The notes under the pieces: generated by a model
Told to the model about the DNA's origin: nothing
Seen by the model: the letters and a program-made list of their open reading frames with translations, nothing else
Database searches by the model: none
Assembly (NCBI RefSeq): GCF_012163145.1
Contig: NZ_JAAVTX010000001.1
Location: forward strand, 186,001 to 250,000
Direction of reading: 5' to 3'
Source of the DNA: Falsiroseomonas frigidaquae
Lineage (GTDB): Bacteria; Pseudomonadota; Alphaproteobacteria; Acetobacterales; Acetobacteraceae
DNA: 64,000 bases
Shown: one piece after another, positions 53,331-61,214 of the stretch
Position numbering within the stretch: position 1 is the first letter of the stretch
Layout of the letters: each line of letters starts with the position of its first letter
Translations under genes and position numbers: made by a program

Positions 53331-54284
53331 TTAGCGAAACAGAAGGGTGGAGAGCTTCCGGCGTCCCGCAAGGGTGGCGGGGTCGTCGAATCCCCAGGCC
53401 TCGAAGAACTTCAGCAATTGCTTGCGGGCGGCTTCGTCGTTCCAGGCGCGGTCGCGCTTGATGGCGACCATCAGCGCGTCCACCGCCTCGCCCCGCTTGT
53501 CCATGGCGTTCAGCGCCACGGCCAGGTCGATGCGGGCGGCGTGGTCATCCGGGTCGGCTTCCAGCCGGCGCTCGAACTCGCCCAGCTTCTCCCGCGCCTC
53601 GCGCCCTTCCCGGGCGAGCTGGAGCTGGGAGCGGACGGAGGCGATCTCGGCATGGCCGGCGATCTTCTCCGGCACCTGGTCCAGCACCTCCTGCGCCTGT
53701 TCTTCCTCGCCCAGGGCCATCAGGCAGCGGGCGAGGCCGGCCATCGCCTCGGGGTTTTCCGGCTCGGCCTCGGCCAGCTGGCCGAACAGCTCGGCCGCCG
53801 CGGCATGTTCGCCGGCCTCCACCAGCGCCTTCGCCTCCGCCAGCAGGTCGGCGCCGGGAAGCTGGCCGCCGGAGACCTTCAGCAGGTTCTCGATGAACTT
53901 CTTCACCTCGCCTTCCGGCAGCGCGCCCTGGAACAGGTCGGCGATCTGGCCCTGGGCGAAGCCCACCACGGTGGGCACGGATTGCAGCGGCAGGCCCATC
54001 TGCGCGAGCTGGGCGACCAGCTGCTTGTTCTTGTCGATGTCGATCTTGACCAGCTTCACCCGGCCGCCGGCGGCCCGCACCACCTTCTCCAGCGTCGGGG
54101 TCAGCGTCTTGCAGGGGCCGCACCAGGTGGCCCAGAAATCGACCAGCACGGGCGTCTCGCGGCTGGCCTCGATGACGTCGGCCATGAAGGTGCGCTGGTC
54201 GCCATCCTTCACCGGGTCCGGCGTACCATTCGGCATGGCGCCACCAGGCGCCGGTTGGCGGGTCGGGTCGAAGATCAGGTCCAT
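53331..54284 (-). CDS. thioredoxin-TPR co-chaperone CnoX (YbbN)-like
   Basis: 317 residues. The thioredoxin domain covers about 25-130 with the active site WATWCGPCKTL (both Cys present), followed by SVPTVVGFAQGQIADLFQGA. TPR-like repeats run from about 150 to 300 (AEAKALVEAGEHAAAAELFG, AMAGLARCLMALGEEEQAQE and later). CnoX proteins guard folding clients from over-oxidation and hand them to GroEL. The ATG at 54284 has AGAGGA ten bases upstream. It precedes the LON-domain gene. Confidence 0.9.
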   Translation of the reverse strand: MDLIFDPTRQPAPGGAMPNGTPDPVKDGDQRTFMADVIEASRETPVLVDFWATWCGPCKTLTPTLEKVVRAAGGRVKLVKIDIDKNKQLVAQLAQMGLPLQSVPTVVGFAQGQIADLFQGALPEGEVKKFIENLLKVSGGQLPGADLLAEAKALVEAGEHAAAAELFGQLAEAEPENPEAMAGLARCLMALGEEEQAQEVLDQVPEKIAGHAEIASVRSQLQLAREGREAREKLGEFERRLEADPDDHAARIDLAVALNAMDKRGEAVDALMVAIKRDRAWNDEAARKQLLKFFEAWGFDDPATLAGRRKLSTLLFR

Positions 54285-54355
54285 GGCAGGCAATTCCTCT
54301 CGCTTGGGCGCATAGATGCGTGATGCACGGCGCGAAGCAAGCGCTTGACGGCCGA

Positions 54356-54865
54356 TCACGCCGGATTGGGCATCTCGACCAGCTCCGGCGCATGGCCGAG
54401 GTCACGCAGGAAGCGCAGCAGGTCGTCCGGGCGGATGGCGGTGGTCATGGTGTTGGTCAGCGGGTGGACATGGATCCACGCGAAGCCCTGCATCAGCCCG
54501 CGGTCGAACACCGCCCGCACCGCCCCCGGCGCCGCGTTGACCAGGCCGAAGGGGGTGACGGAGCCGGGCTCCACGCCGAGTTGCGCCCTCAGCGCATCCG
54601 CATCCGCGAAGCCGCTGCGCGGCAGGCCGAGCGCGCGGACCAGCGCGTTGACCTTCACCGGCCGGTCCTCCTCGATCACCGCCAGCAGGAAGGGGCCGGC
54701 GGCCTTTTCCGGCTTGAGGAACAGGTTCCGCACATGCCCGCCCGGCAGGCTTGGGCGCAGCGCCTTGCTCTCGGCCACGGTAAAGACCGGCGGGTGGGTG
54801 ACGGTGGGCGCCTCGATCCCCAGCGCGGCGAGGCGGGCGAGCAGGCCCTCGGGCGATTCCATCAA
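54356..54865 (-). CDS. YbaK/ProX-type aminoacyl-tRNA deacylase
   Basis: 169 residues of the YbaK/INS editing fold: HPPVFTVAESKALRPSLPGG, HVRNLFLKPEKAAGPFLLAV and GVEPGSVTPFGLVNAAPGAV, then WIHVHPLTNTMTTAIRPDDL. The pattern fits ProX (PrdX), which removes Ala from mischarged tRNA-Pro, rather than Cys-specific YbaK. Its ATG overlaps the apaG stop (ATGA). Confidence 0.88.
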   Translation of the reverse strand: MMESPEGLLARLAALGIEAPTVTHPPVFTVAESKALRPSLPGGHVRNLFLKPEKAAGPFLLAVIEEDRPVKVNALVRALGLPRSGFADADALRAQLGVEPGSVTPFGLVNAAPGAVRAVFDRGLMQGFAWIHVHPLTNTMTTAIRPDDLLRFLRDLGHAPELVEMPNPA

Positions 54866-55275
54866 TGCAGCCGGCTGGCCGGCTGGTGCGGGCTGTCCAG
54901 GCTGAAGGCGGGCACCGTCACGTCGAAGGCCTCCCGCGTTTCCGTCACCACCATGTGGTAGGTGCCGGCCATGAAGCCGGAGGGGGTGTGGAGCGGGGTG
55001 CCGGAGGTGTATTCGAAGCGCTCCCCCGGCGCGAGCACCGGCTGTTCGCCGACCACCCCCTCCCCATGCACCTGCTGGCTGCGGCCCAGCGCATCCGTGA
55101 TGTGCCAGCTCCGCTTCAGAAGCTGCACCGTCTCCGTGCCCTCGTTCTGGATCGCGATGCGGTAGGCCCAGACGAAGTGGCCGCGCTCCGGCTCCGACTG
55201 GTCCTCCAGATAGAAGCTGCGGACCGTCACACGGATGCCGCGGGTGGTTTCACTGAACTCATTGGCCCTGGCCAT
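54862..55275 (-). CDS. apaG: ApaG-domain protein
   Basis: 137 residues with a single ApaG fibronectin-like domain: IRVTVRSFYLEDQSEPERGH, FVWAYRIAIQNEGTETVQLL, WHITDALGRSQQVHGEGVVG and FEYTSGTPLHTPSGFMAGTY. ApaG occurs widely but its biochemical role is not settled. It is followed at once by the ProX-like gene. Confidence 0.92.
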   Translation of the reverse strand: MARANEFSETTRGIRVTVRSFYLEDQSEPERGHFVWAYRIAIQNEGTETVQLLKRSWHITDALGRSQQVHGEGVVGEQPVLAPGERFEYTSGTPLHTPSGFMAGTYHMVVTETREAFDVTVPAFSLDSPHQPASRLH

Positions 55276-55286
55276 CGCGGATCTCC

Positions 55287-55308
55287 CCGGCCGCTCATTC
55301 TCGGCCGG
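55287..55308. terminator. hairpin between the GMC oxidoreductase gene and apaG
   Basis: CCGGCCG and CGGCCGG form a 7-base-pair stem with an 8-base loop in the 45-base gap; no T run. Confidence 0.4.
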
Positions 55309-55320
55309 ATGCGGCCTGCG

Positions 55321-56895
55321 TCAACCGCGCGACGCCTCGGCGCGCATGCGCCGCGCCAGCGCCTCCCCGATCATCACGCAGGTGAAGTGGAGATTGGCGC
55401 GGCAGTCGCTCGGCATGATGGAGGCATCCGCCACGCGCAGCCCCGCCACCCCGCGCACCCGGAGGTCCGGGTCCACCACGCCGCGCGGTTCCTCATGCGC
55501 CGTCATGCGGCAGGTGCCGGCGGCGTGCTGGATGTCGCCGGCCTCGGCCAGCATGATGGCGTCCAGCTCCGCATCCGGCAGGGCGGCGGCGGCCGGCATG
55601 GAAAGTCCGGTTTCGCCGAAGGTGATCTCCCGCGCCAGGCCGGAAAGCGGGGCCAGCGCCGTCAGCAGGGCCAGGCGGCGCACGCCGTCGCGCATCCGGG
55701 CGCGGTCGCGCGGATCGTCCAGCATGTTCTCCTCCACCACCGGCTGCGCCTCCGGATCCGCAGAGGTCAGCGCCAGCGTGCCGCGGGAGAAGGCATCGTA
55801 CAGCGCGATGCCGATCGCGCCGGCCTCCGCCGGGCCGCCATCCCCGGTCAGGCCGCGATGGTTGTAGGCGATCATGATCATGTCCCGCTCGCCGCCCATG
55901 CCGCTGCTGTAGGTCAGGCAGCAATTGGTGTGGCGGGCATCGGCACCCTGGGCGCGGTACTCGGGCCTGAGCGCCAGGCTGGCGCGCAGGATGGGGTGGT
56001 CCATCAGGTTCCGGCCGACCCAGGGCAGGTCCTGCACCATATCGATCCCGAGCCGCGCGAGATCCGCCGCCGGGCCGATGCCGGACCTCATCAGGATGGC
56101 CGGGCTGTGGATGGCCCCCGCGCACAGCACCACCTCCCGCGCCAGGATCTCCTGCCATTCCCCGCCATCAAAGCGCACGCGGACGCCGCAGGCGCGGCCA
56201 TCCCGCACCAACACCCGGTCCACCATCGCGCCGCCGCGGATGGTCAGGTTGGGGCGGCCGCGGGCCGGCTCCAGGTAGCCATCATTGGTGGTGACGCGCT
56301 GGCCGCCGCGCAGGTTGATCGGGTTGCAGGAAATGCCCTCCCCCTCCGGCGCGTTGAGGTCGGGCTTCCAGCGGTAACCGGCGGTCAGCGCCGCATCGCG
56401 CAGGCCAAGGTCCACCGCGCCCCAGTTCTCCGGTGGCATGCGGAACACCGGCAGCGGGCCACCCTGGCGGATGCCCGGCGCAACACCTGTGTCCGCATCA
56501 TCCTCGATCGCATCGAAGATCGGCAGCACATCGGCCGCCGACCAGCCCTCGCATCCCGCTTCCGCCCAGGCGTCGAAGGCGGCCGGCACGCCGCGGATGG
56601 CGATCTGCGCGTTGACGGTGGAGGACCCACCCATCGCCTTGCCGCGCCAGTAGAAGCGCGGTTCCTGCGCGCGGGTGCGGCGCGTCATCAGCCCCGGCCA
56701 CTGCCATTCCGCCTGATGCGCCGGGTCGTGCATGAAGGGGATGATGTTGGCGCTGCGGAGCGCCGCCGGTGCCTCCGCCGCGCGCCAGTCCCGCCCCGCC
56801 TCCAGCAGCAGAACCTTGCGGTGCCCGTCTTCGGAAAGCCGCGCGGCGAGCGGGGCGCCGGCAGACCCGGCACCGACCACGATGACGTCATGCAT
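55321..56895 (-). CDS. GMC-family FAD oxidoreductase (choline/alcohol dehydrogenase-like)
   Basis: 524 residues. The FAD dinucleotide motif VIVVGAGSAGAPLAARLSED is at the N-terminus, GMC signature 1 is WRGKAMGGSSTVNAQIAIRG, signature 2 is GAIHSPAILMRSGIGP, and the catalytic His-containing C-terminus has DIQHAAGTCRM and ADASIMPSDCRANLHFTCVM. The class oxidises alcohols, sugars or choline. The ATG at 56895 is 4 bases after the substrate-binding gene stop, so both are in one transcript. The substrate is not determined. Confidence 0.9.
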   Translation of the reverse strand: MHDVIVVGAGSAGAPLAARLSEDGHRKVLLLEAGRDWRAAEAPAALRSANIIPFMHDPAHQAEWQWPGLMTRRTRAQEPRFYWRGKAMGGSSTVNAQIAIRGVPAAFDAWAEAGCEGWSAADVLPIFDAIEDDADTGVAPGIRQGGPLPVFRMPPENWGAVDLGLRDAALTAGYRWKPDLNAPEGEGISCNPINLRGGQRVTTNDGYLEPARGRPNLTIRGGAMVDRVLVRDGRACGVRVRFDGGEWQEILAREVVLCAGAIHSPAILMRSGIGPAADLARLGIDMVQDLPWVGRNLMDHPILRASLALRPEYRAQGADARHTNCCLTYSSGMGGERDMIMIAYNHRGLTGDGGPAEAGAIGIALYDAFSRGTLALTSADPEAQPVVEENMLDDPRDRARMRDGVRRLALLTALAPLSGLAREITFGETGLSMPAAAALPDAELDAIMLAEAGDIQHAAGTCRMTAHEEPRGVVDPDLRVRGVAGLRVADASIMPSDCRANLHFTCVMIGEALARRMRAEASRG

Positions 56896-56899
56896 GCGG

Positions 56900-58474
56900 C
56901 TATCGCTTCCCCACATTCCAGAACAGCGGGATCGCCGAGGGGATCAGGTTCTCCAACTGCACGCGGGAGGCTGCGGGCTGCGCGAACTGGCCCCAGGGCA
57001 CGGCGATGCCCTGTTCGTAGATGATCGCCTGCATCTGCGCCGCGATCGCCTGCCGGGCTTCCAGCGTCGGCGCCGCGGCGAAGGCGGCGAACAGCGGCGT
57101 CAGGCGCTCCTCGCAATGGAAGCCGCCGGTGGTCGCATTGGTACAGTTGAAGCCGATCACGGAATTGGTCAGCGGGTTGTGCAGATCGACGCCCAGCGCA
57201 TGCACGCCGAAGACGCTCCATCCCTCACGCCGCGTGCGTCGGGCAAGGACGGAAGCCCAGTCCATCACCTGCATGTCCACGGTGAAGCCGGCGCGGCGCA
57301 GCCGGTCCGCCAGGATTTCCGAGGAAATCTTCGCGGCTTCCAGGTCGTTGGCGACGAGGACGACGACGGGCTCCCCGGCATAGCGCGTCTGCGCCAGGGC
57401 AGCGCGCGCGGCCTCGATGGAGGGGCTGCGCATCGGCTCCGTGCCGATGTCGGATTCGTAGGGCGATCCGCAGATGAAGAAGGCGTTGCAGGTGCGGGCG
57501 TAGCGGTCCGACAGGCCGAAGCCCGCCATCACCTCGCTTTGGTCCACCAGATGCAGCAGCACGCGGCGCACCGCCGGGTCGGCGAAGGGGCCGGAGGCGG
57601 CGTTGGTGCGATAATGGCCGGTGAACTGGTCGAGCCCCGTAAAACTCTGCACCCGGATGCCCCCATCGCGCTCCAGCAGGGCCAGCATGTCGAAGGGTGC
57701 GTATTGGATGAAATCGACCTCGCCGGCGCGCATGGCGGCGGTGGCGGTCTGGCCATCCGGGATCACGCGGATATCCAGCGCCGCGATCCGCACCTGCTTG
57801 CCGCCGGCCAGATGGTCCGCGGGTTCCGCGCGCGGCACGTAGCGCGCATTGCGGCGCAGCAGCATGCGGTCGCCGGTGCGGTGGTCCGCCTGGGCATAGG
57901 TGAAGGGGCCGGAGCCGATGATCTCCGTGATCCGCTCCGTCCCCGGCGTGCGGGCCAGCCGCTCCGGCAGGATGAAGGGAACCGGGGAGGAGGTGGTGCC
58001 AAGCGCATCCAGCACCAGGCCGAAGGGCTGGCTCAGCACCAGGGTGAAGCGCTTCGCGTCATTCGCCTGCAGCGAGGCGGTGGCCGCCATCAACCGGCCG
58101 CCAAGCGCGGAACGGCTGCCCCAGCGCCGCAGCGAGGCCACCACATCCGCCGCCGTGACCGGCGCGCCATCGTGAAAGGCCAGGCCATCGCGCAGCGTGA
58201 AGGACCAGGTGAGGCCGTCCTCGGACCGGGTCCAGTCCTGCACCATCTGCGGCTGGATGCGGCCCTGGCTGTCCGCGGCGAACAGCGTGTCGAAGACCAT
58301 GTAGCCGAAGGTGCGGGTGATATAGGCGGGGGTGAAATGCGGATCGAGCGTGACGATCTCGGCTTCCAGCACCGCCGTCAGAGTCTGGCTCTGGGCCTGG
58401 GGCGCCGCCACCGGCAGCAGGGGCACTGCCAGGATCGGCAGAAGGCGGAGCCAGCGGCGGAGCTTGGGTGGCAT
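56900..58474 (-). CDS. ABC transporter substrate-binding protein, family 5 (peptide/nickel type)
   Basis: 524 residues. The signal peptide ends near residue 29 (LLPVAAPQAQSQ). The family 5 pattern is TLDPHFTPAYITRTFGYMVF with LVQDWTRSEDGLTWSFTLRD-like text (here QMVQDWTRSEDGLTW) and DGLAFHDGAPVTAADVVASL. It would bind peptides or other compounds in the periplasm, but no permease or ATPase genes follow. The GMC oxidoreductase comes directly after it, suggesting a shared substrate. The ATG at 58474 has GAGGTG upstream. Confidence 0.92.
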   Translation of the reverse strand: MPPKLRRWLRLLPILAVPLLPVAAPQAQSQTLTAVLEAEIVTLDPHFTPAYITRTFGYMVFDTLFAADSQGRIQPQMVQDWTRSEDGLTWSFTLRDGLAFHDGAPVTAADVVASLRRWGSRSALGGRLMAATASLQANDAKRFTLVLSQPFGLVLDALGTTSSPVPFILPERLARTPGTERITEIIGSGPFTYAQADHRTGDRMLLRRNARYVPRAEPADHLAGGKQVRIAALDIRVIPDGQTATAAMRAGEVDFIQYAPFDMLALLERDGGIRVQSFTGLDQFTGHYRTNAASGPFADPAVRRVLLHLVDQSEVMAGFGLSDRYARTCNAFFICGSPYESDIGTEPMRSPSIEAARAALAQTRYAGEPVVVLVANDLEAAKISSEILADRLRRAGFTVDMQVMDWASVLARRTRREGWSVFGVHALGVDLHNPLTNSVIGFNCTNATTGGFHCEERLTPLFAAFAAAPTLEARQAIAAQMQAIIYEQGIAVPWGQFAQPAASRVQLENLIPSAIPLFWNVGKR

Positions 58475-58560
58475 CGCGGCACCTCGGATCGGGTTGCCGG
58501 CGAGTGTAGGAACGGGTTCCGCAGCGTGTAAACCGGATCTGTTGCAGCGCAGCAGAAAAC

Positions 58561-59169
58561 TCAGCCGCGCCGCAGCGCCACCGCCAGCCCGGCCCCCATC
58601 AGCACGCCGCCGCCCACCCGGTTCAGCACCCGGCGCACGGAAGGCCGCCGCACGGCGCCGGACAACCGCCCGGCGAGCGCCGCATAGATCGCCGCATTGG
58701 CCGCGCCCAGCGTCACGAAGGTGGCGACCAGCACCACGGCCTGCGCCAGGAACGGCCGCGCCGGGTCGATGAATTGCGGCACGAAGGCCACGAAGAACAC
58801 GATGCCCTTCGGGTTCAGCGCCGTGACCAGCCAAGCCTGGCGCAGCGCCTGCCCGCCGGCCAGTGGCGGCACCGCGCCTGCCTGCACCGGCGCGCGCCAC
58901 ATCTTCACCCCCAGCCACACCAGATACGCCGCGCCGACCCATTTCAGCGCGGTGAACAGCGCGGCGGAAGTGGCGAGGATGGCGCCGAGGCCAGCCAGCG
59001 ACAGGGTCATCGCCGTCAGGTCGCCCAGCGCCACGCCGGCCACCAGCGGCAGCGCGTTGCGCGCGCCGCCGCCGAGGCTCTGGCCGATCACCAGCAGGAT
59101 GGTCGGCCCCGGGATCAGCAGCATGACCGTGGCCGCTGCGCAGAAGGCCAGCCAGATGTCGAGGTCCAT
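58561..59169 (-). CDS. LysE-family amino acid exporter
   Basis: 202 residues with about six membrane helices: FCAAATVMLLIPGPTILLVI (helix 1 with the family PGP motif), GVALGDLTAMTLSLAGLGAI, ALKWVGAAYLVWLGVKMWRA and TALNPKGIVFFVAFVPQFID. It probably exports an amino acid or derivative such as homoserine lactone or threonine. It follows metZ by 19 bases in the same direction, so it may relieve excess methionine-pathway intermediates. The ATG at 59169 has GGAGGAAG upstream. Confidence 0.9.
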   Translation of the reverse strand: MDLDIWLAFCAAATVMLLIPGPTILLVIGQSLGGGARNALPLVAGVALGDLTAMTLSLAGLGAILATSAALFTALKWVGAAYLVWLGVKMWRAPVQAGAVPPLAGGQALRQAWLVTALNPKGIVFFVAFVPQFIDPARPFLAQAVVLVATFVTLGAANAAIYAALAGRLSGAVRRPSVRRVLNRVGGGVLMGAGLAVALRRG

Positions 59170-59188
59170 CGCAGCCTGCTTCCTCCGG

Positions 59189-60577
59189 TTACTTCTTTCG
59201 GCTCGGCGCTTCCGGCAGGTCGCCCACCATCTCGAACAGCGTCGCATCGGCCTGCGGCTTCGGCTTGGCGGGCTTCTTCGCGGGGCGCGGCGGCGGCGGC
59301 GGCGGCTCCGCTTCCGCCGCGGCGGGTGCGGCGGCGGGTGTCTCGATCACCACCTTGGCGCGCTTGGTGGGCTTCGGCGCCGGGGCGATGGCATCCAGCG
59401 CCTCCGACAGGTCGGCGATCAGGTCGGCCACATCCTCCAGCCCCACCGACAGGCGGATGGTGCCGTCGGTGATGCCGAGCTTGGTGCGTTCCTCCGCGCC
59501 GACGCGCATATGCGTGGTGGTTGCGGGATGCGTCACCAGGGACTTCGCATCGCCCAGGTTGTTCGAGACGTCGATCAGCTTCAGCGCGTCCAGGAAGCGG
59601 AAGGCCTCCGGCTTGCCGCCCTTCACGTCGAAGGTCACCAGGCTGCCGCCGGCGGCCATCTGCGCCTTGGCGAGGGCCTGCTGCGGATGGTCGATGCGGA
59701 AGGGGTACAGCACGCGCGCGATCTCCACCCGCTCCGCCAGGAAATCGGCGATGGCGGCGGCGGCGCGGCACATGGCGGGCAGCCGCAGGTGCAGCGTCTC
59801 CAGCCCCTTCAGGATGACCCAGGCGTTGAACGGGCTGATCGAGGGGCCGGTGTTGCGGATGAAGGGCTGCAGCACCTCATCGACCCACTTCTTCTTCCCC
59901 ATCACGGCGCCGCCGAGCACGCGGCCCTGGCCGTCCATGTGCTTGGTCAGCGAATAGACGACGACATCGGCGCCGAAATCCATCGGCTTCTGCAGCAGCG
60001 GCGTGGCGAAGACATTGTCCACCACCACCAGCGCGCCGGCCGCATGCGCCAGGTCGCAGACCGCGGCGAGGTCCACCAGGTCCAGCATCGGGTTGGAGGG
60101 CGTCTCCAGCAGGACCAGGGTGGCCGGCGTCTCGAACGCCGCCTTCCATTCCTCGAGGTTGCCGCCATCGACGAAGGTGGTGGAGATGCCGTAGCGCGGC
60201 AGCAGGGTGGAGACGATCCAGTGGCAGGACCCGAACAGCGCACGGGACGCCACCACCCGGTCCCCGGCCTTCAGGTGCGACAGCAGGGCCGCATGCACCG
60301 CGGCCATGCCGGTGGCGGTCAGGCGGCAGGCCTCCGCGCCTTCCAGCGCCGCCAGCCGGTCTTCCAGCATGGTGACGGTGGGGTTGCCGAAGCGGGAATA
60401 CTGGTAGTGCTGGGTGGTGCCGAGGAAGGTATCCTCCGCCTGGCCGGCGCTTTCATAGACGAAGCCGGAGGTGAGGTAGAGCGCCTCCGACGTCTCGTCG
60501 TGGTTGGAGCGCATCTGCCCACCGCGCACCAGCAGCGTGGCGGGGCGGAGCGGACGGTCGGGCAGGGTTCTGGCCAT
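59189..60577 (-). CDS. metZ: O-succinylhomoserine sulfhydrylase MetZ
   Basis: 462 residues of the Cys/Met-metabolism PLP family: LYLTSGFVYESAGQAEDTFL, YQYSRFGNPTVTMLEDRLAA, PLP Lys in VVYSLTKHMDGQGRVLGG and HPATTTHMRVGAEERTKLGI. MetZ makes homocysteine from O-succinylhomoserine and sulfide. The catalytic domain ends near residue 395; a tail of about 65 residues, Pro/Ala/Lys-rich with a run of prolines, is extra. The ATG at 60577 has AGGTG eight bases upstream; a GTG at 60586 directly abuts an upstream ORF stop. A SAM-II-like riboswitch precedes it. Confidence 0.92.
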   Translation of the reverse strand: MARTLPDRPLRPATLLVRGGQMRSNHDETSEALYLTSGFVYESAGQAEDTFLGTTQHYQYSRFGNPTVTMLEDRLAALEGAEACRLTATGMAAVHAALLSHLKAGDRVVASRALFGSCHWIVSTLLPRYGISTTFVDGGNLEEWKAAFETPATLVLLETPSNPMLDLVDLAAVCDLAHAAGALVVVDNVFATPLLQKPMDFGADVVVYSLTKHMDGQGRVLGGAVMGKKKWVDEVLQPFIRNTGPSISPFNAWVILKGLETLHLRLPAMCRAAAAIADFLAERVEIARVLYPFRIDHPQQALAKAQMAAGGSLVTFDVKGGKPEAFRFLDALKLIDVSNNLGDAKSLVTHPATTTHMRVGAEERTKLGITDGTIRLSVGLEDVADLIADLSEALDAIAPAPKPTKRAKVVIETPAAAPAAAEAEPPPPPPRPAKKPAKPKPQADATLFEMVGDLPEAPSRKK

Positions 60578-60586
60578 AAGGGACAC

Positions 60587-60655
60587 CTAAAAGCTGCAGC
60601 ACGGCGGCTGCGACCACAGGACGTCCGGCCCCCTTCCGGGGCAACAGGACCGCAT
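60587..60655 (-). CDS. possible Cys-rich 22-residue leader peptide upstream of metZ
   Basis: ATG at 60655 to TAG at 60587 encodes 22 residues with four Cys in two pairs (RSCCPG near the start and PPCCSF at the end). Its stop lies next to a GTG and overlaps the AGGTG ribosome site of metZ. GGGG lies about eight bases upstream of its ATG. The arrangement suggests translational coupling or Cys-dependent attenuation. It could also be a chance frame. Confidence 0.4.
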   Translation of the reverse strand: MRSCCPGRGPDVLWSQPPCCSF

Positions 60656-60671
60656 ATGACGGACCCCGCGA

Positions 60672-60759
60672 CCCTTTAGCGCGCTTGTTTTCGGAGGAAC
60701 CAGATCCTCCGCCCGGTACACCGGGACCTCGCCGCAATCAGGCCGGACAAATCGCGAGG
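60672..60759 (-). ncRNA. SAM-II-like riboswitch with an internal insertion
   Basis: On the minus strand a 6-base-pair P1 stem (CCTCGC/GCGAGG, 60754-60759 with 60727-60732) encloses GATTTGTCCGGCCTGATTGC, close to the SAM-II loop GAUUU..CCG..AUUGC. The downstream pseudoknot strand is GAAAACAAGCGCGCTAAAGG, ending in the conserved GCTAAA. Between them are two extra hairpins (CCCGG/CCGGG at 60712-60725 and GGAGGA/TCCTCC at 60693-60710), as in long-loop SAM-II variants. SAM-II riboswitches are typical upstream of metA, metX and metZ in alphaproteobacteria. Confidence 0.72.
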
Positions 60760-60835
60760 GGCGCATGAGCGCCTGGGCATGGCTTACGAGCGGGGCGGGC
60801 GGCGGTCAAGCAGCGTGTGACAGCTGTGGGGCAGC

Positions 60836-60865
60836 TTGCAGGGTTGGGGCGGAGGCGGATATAGA
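60836..60865 (+). promoter_or_regulatory. sigma-70-type promoter of the tRNA-like fragment
   Basis: TTGCAG (60836-60841), 18 bases, then TATAGA (60860-60865), with the expected transcription start a few bases before the tRNA-like 5' end at 60875. It looks like an intact stable-RNA promoter. Confidence 0.5.
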
Positions 60866-60874
60866 GGCAGGGCT

Positions 60875-60925
60875 GCGGGCGTAGTTCAGAGATAGAAGAA
60901 CGCATCCGCAGTTTTCTGCGGCCCC
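60875..60925 (+). pseudogene. tRNA-Gly-like 5' fragment
   Basis: GCGGGCGTAGTTCAGAGATA is close to the first half of bacterial tRNA-Gly (acceptor strand GCGGGCG, TA, D-arm GTTC...GAAC), but the D-arm has about three extra bases and the sequence departs from tRNA after CGCATCC. Then comes a perfect hairpin CCGCAG-TTTT-CTGCGG (60906-60921). No anticodon arm, T-arm or CCA end follows. It is probably the remnant of a tRNA gene broken by integration or deletion. Confidence 0.5.
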
Positions 60926-60926
60926 G

Positions 60927-60965
60927 CCTGGCAAAAATCCGCTAAGCGTTCCGGTGGTTGCCAGG
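60927..60965. repeat. inverted repeat downstream of the tRNA-like fragment
   Basis: CCTGGCAA (60927-60934) and TTGCCAGG (60958-60965) are perfect 8-base arms around a 23-base loop that itself contains CGCTAAGCG. Candidate attachment or recombination site remnant, or a small structured RNA. Confidence 0.4.
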
Positions 60966-61214
60966 GATTTGACCGGCGCATGTTCTTGCCCCGTTCATGG
61001 CAGACATCTTGCACCGATGTCTCGCCGCCGATCCGTGGCAAACGGAAGCCTTACCCTTCGGTCGCTCGCGGCGCGGATGGGTTACGGCGCCCCAGGCCTG
61101 GCGGCCGGGGTTGCGCTGCACTCGGCCGATGGGGGCGAGCCTCCATCCCGCTCCTGCCTCATCTGCTAACGCACGGTACTTGCGGCAGAGCGATGAGTGA
61201 CCTGCGCGCCGCAG
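60966..61214. other. stretch without a convincing gene
   Basis: Short overlapping frames exist on both strands but none has a family resemblance, a good ribosome site or consistent codon use. Nothing else was recognised. Confidence 0.4.

Noticed and set aside
60875-60965. Functional tRNA-Gly gene, possibly interrupted by an intron
   Set aside because: No anticodon arm, T-arm or 3' acceptor strand could be found within the next 2 kb, so a split or intron-bearing tRNA is not supported.
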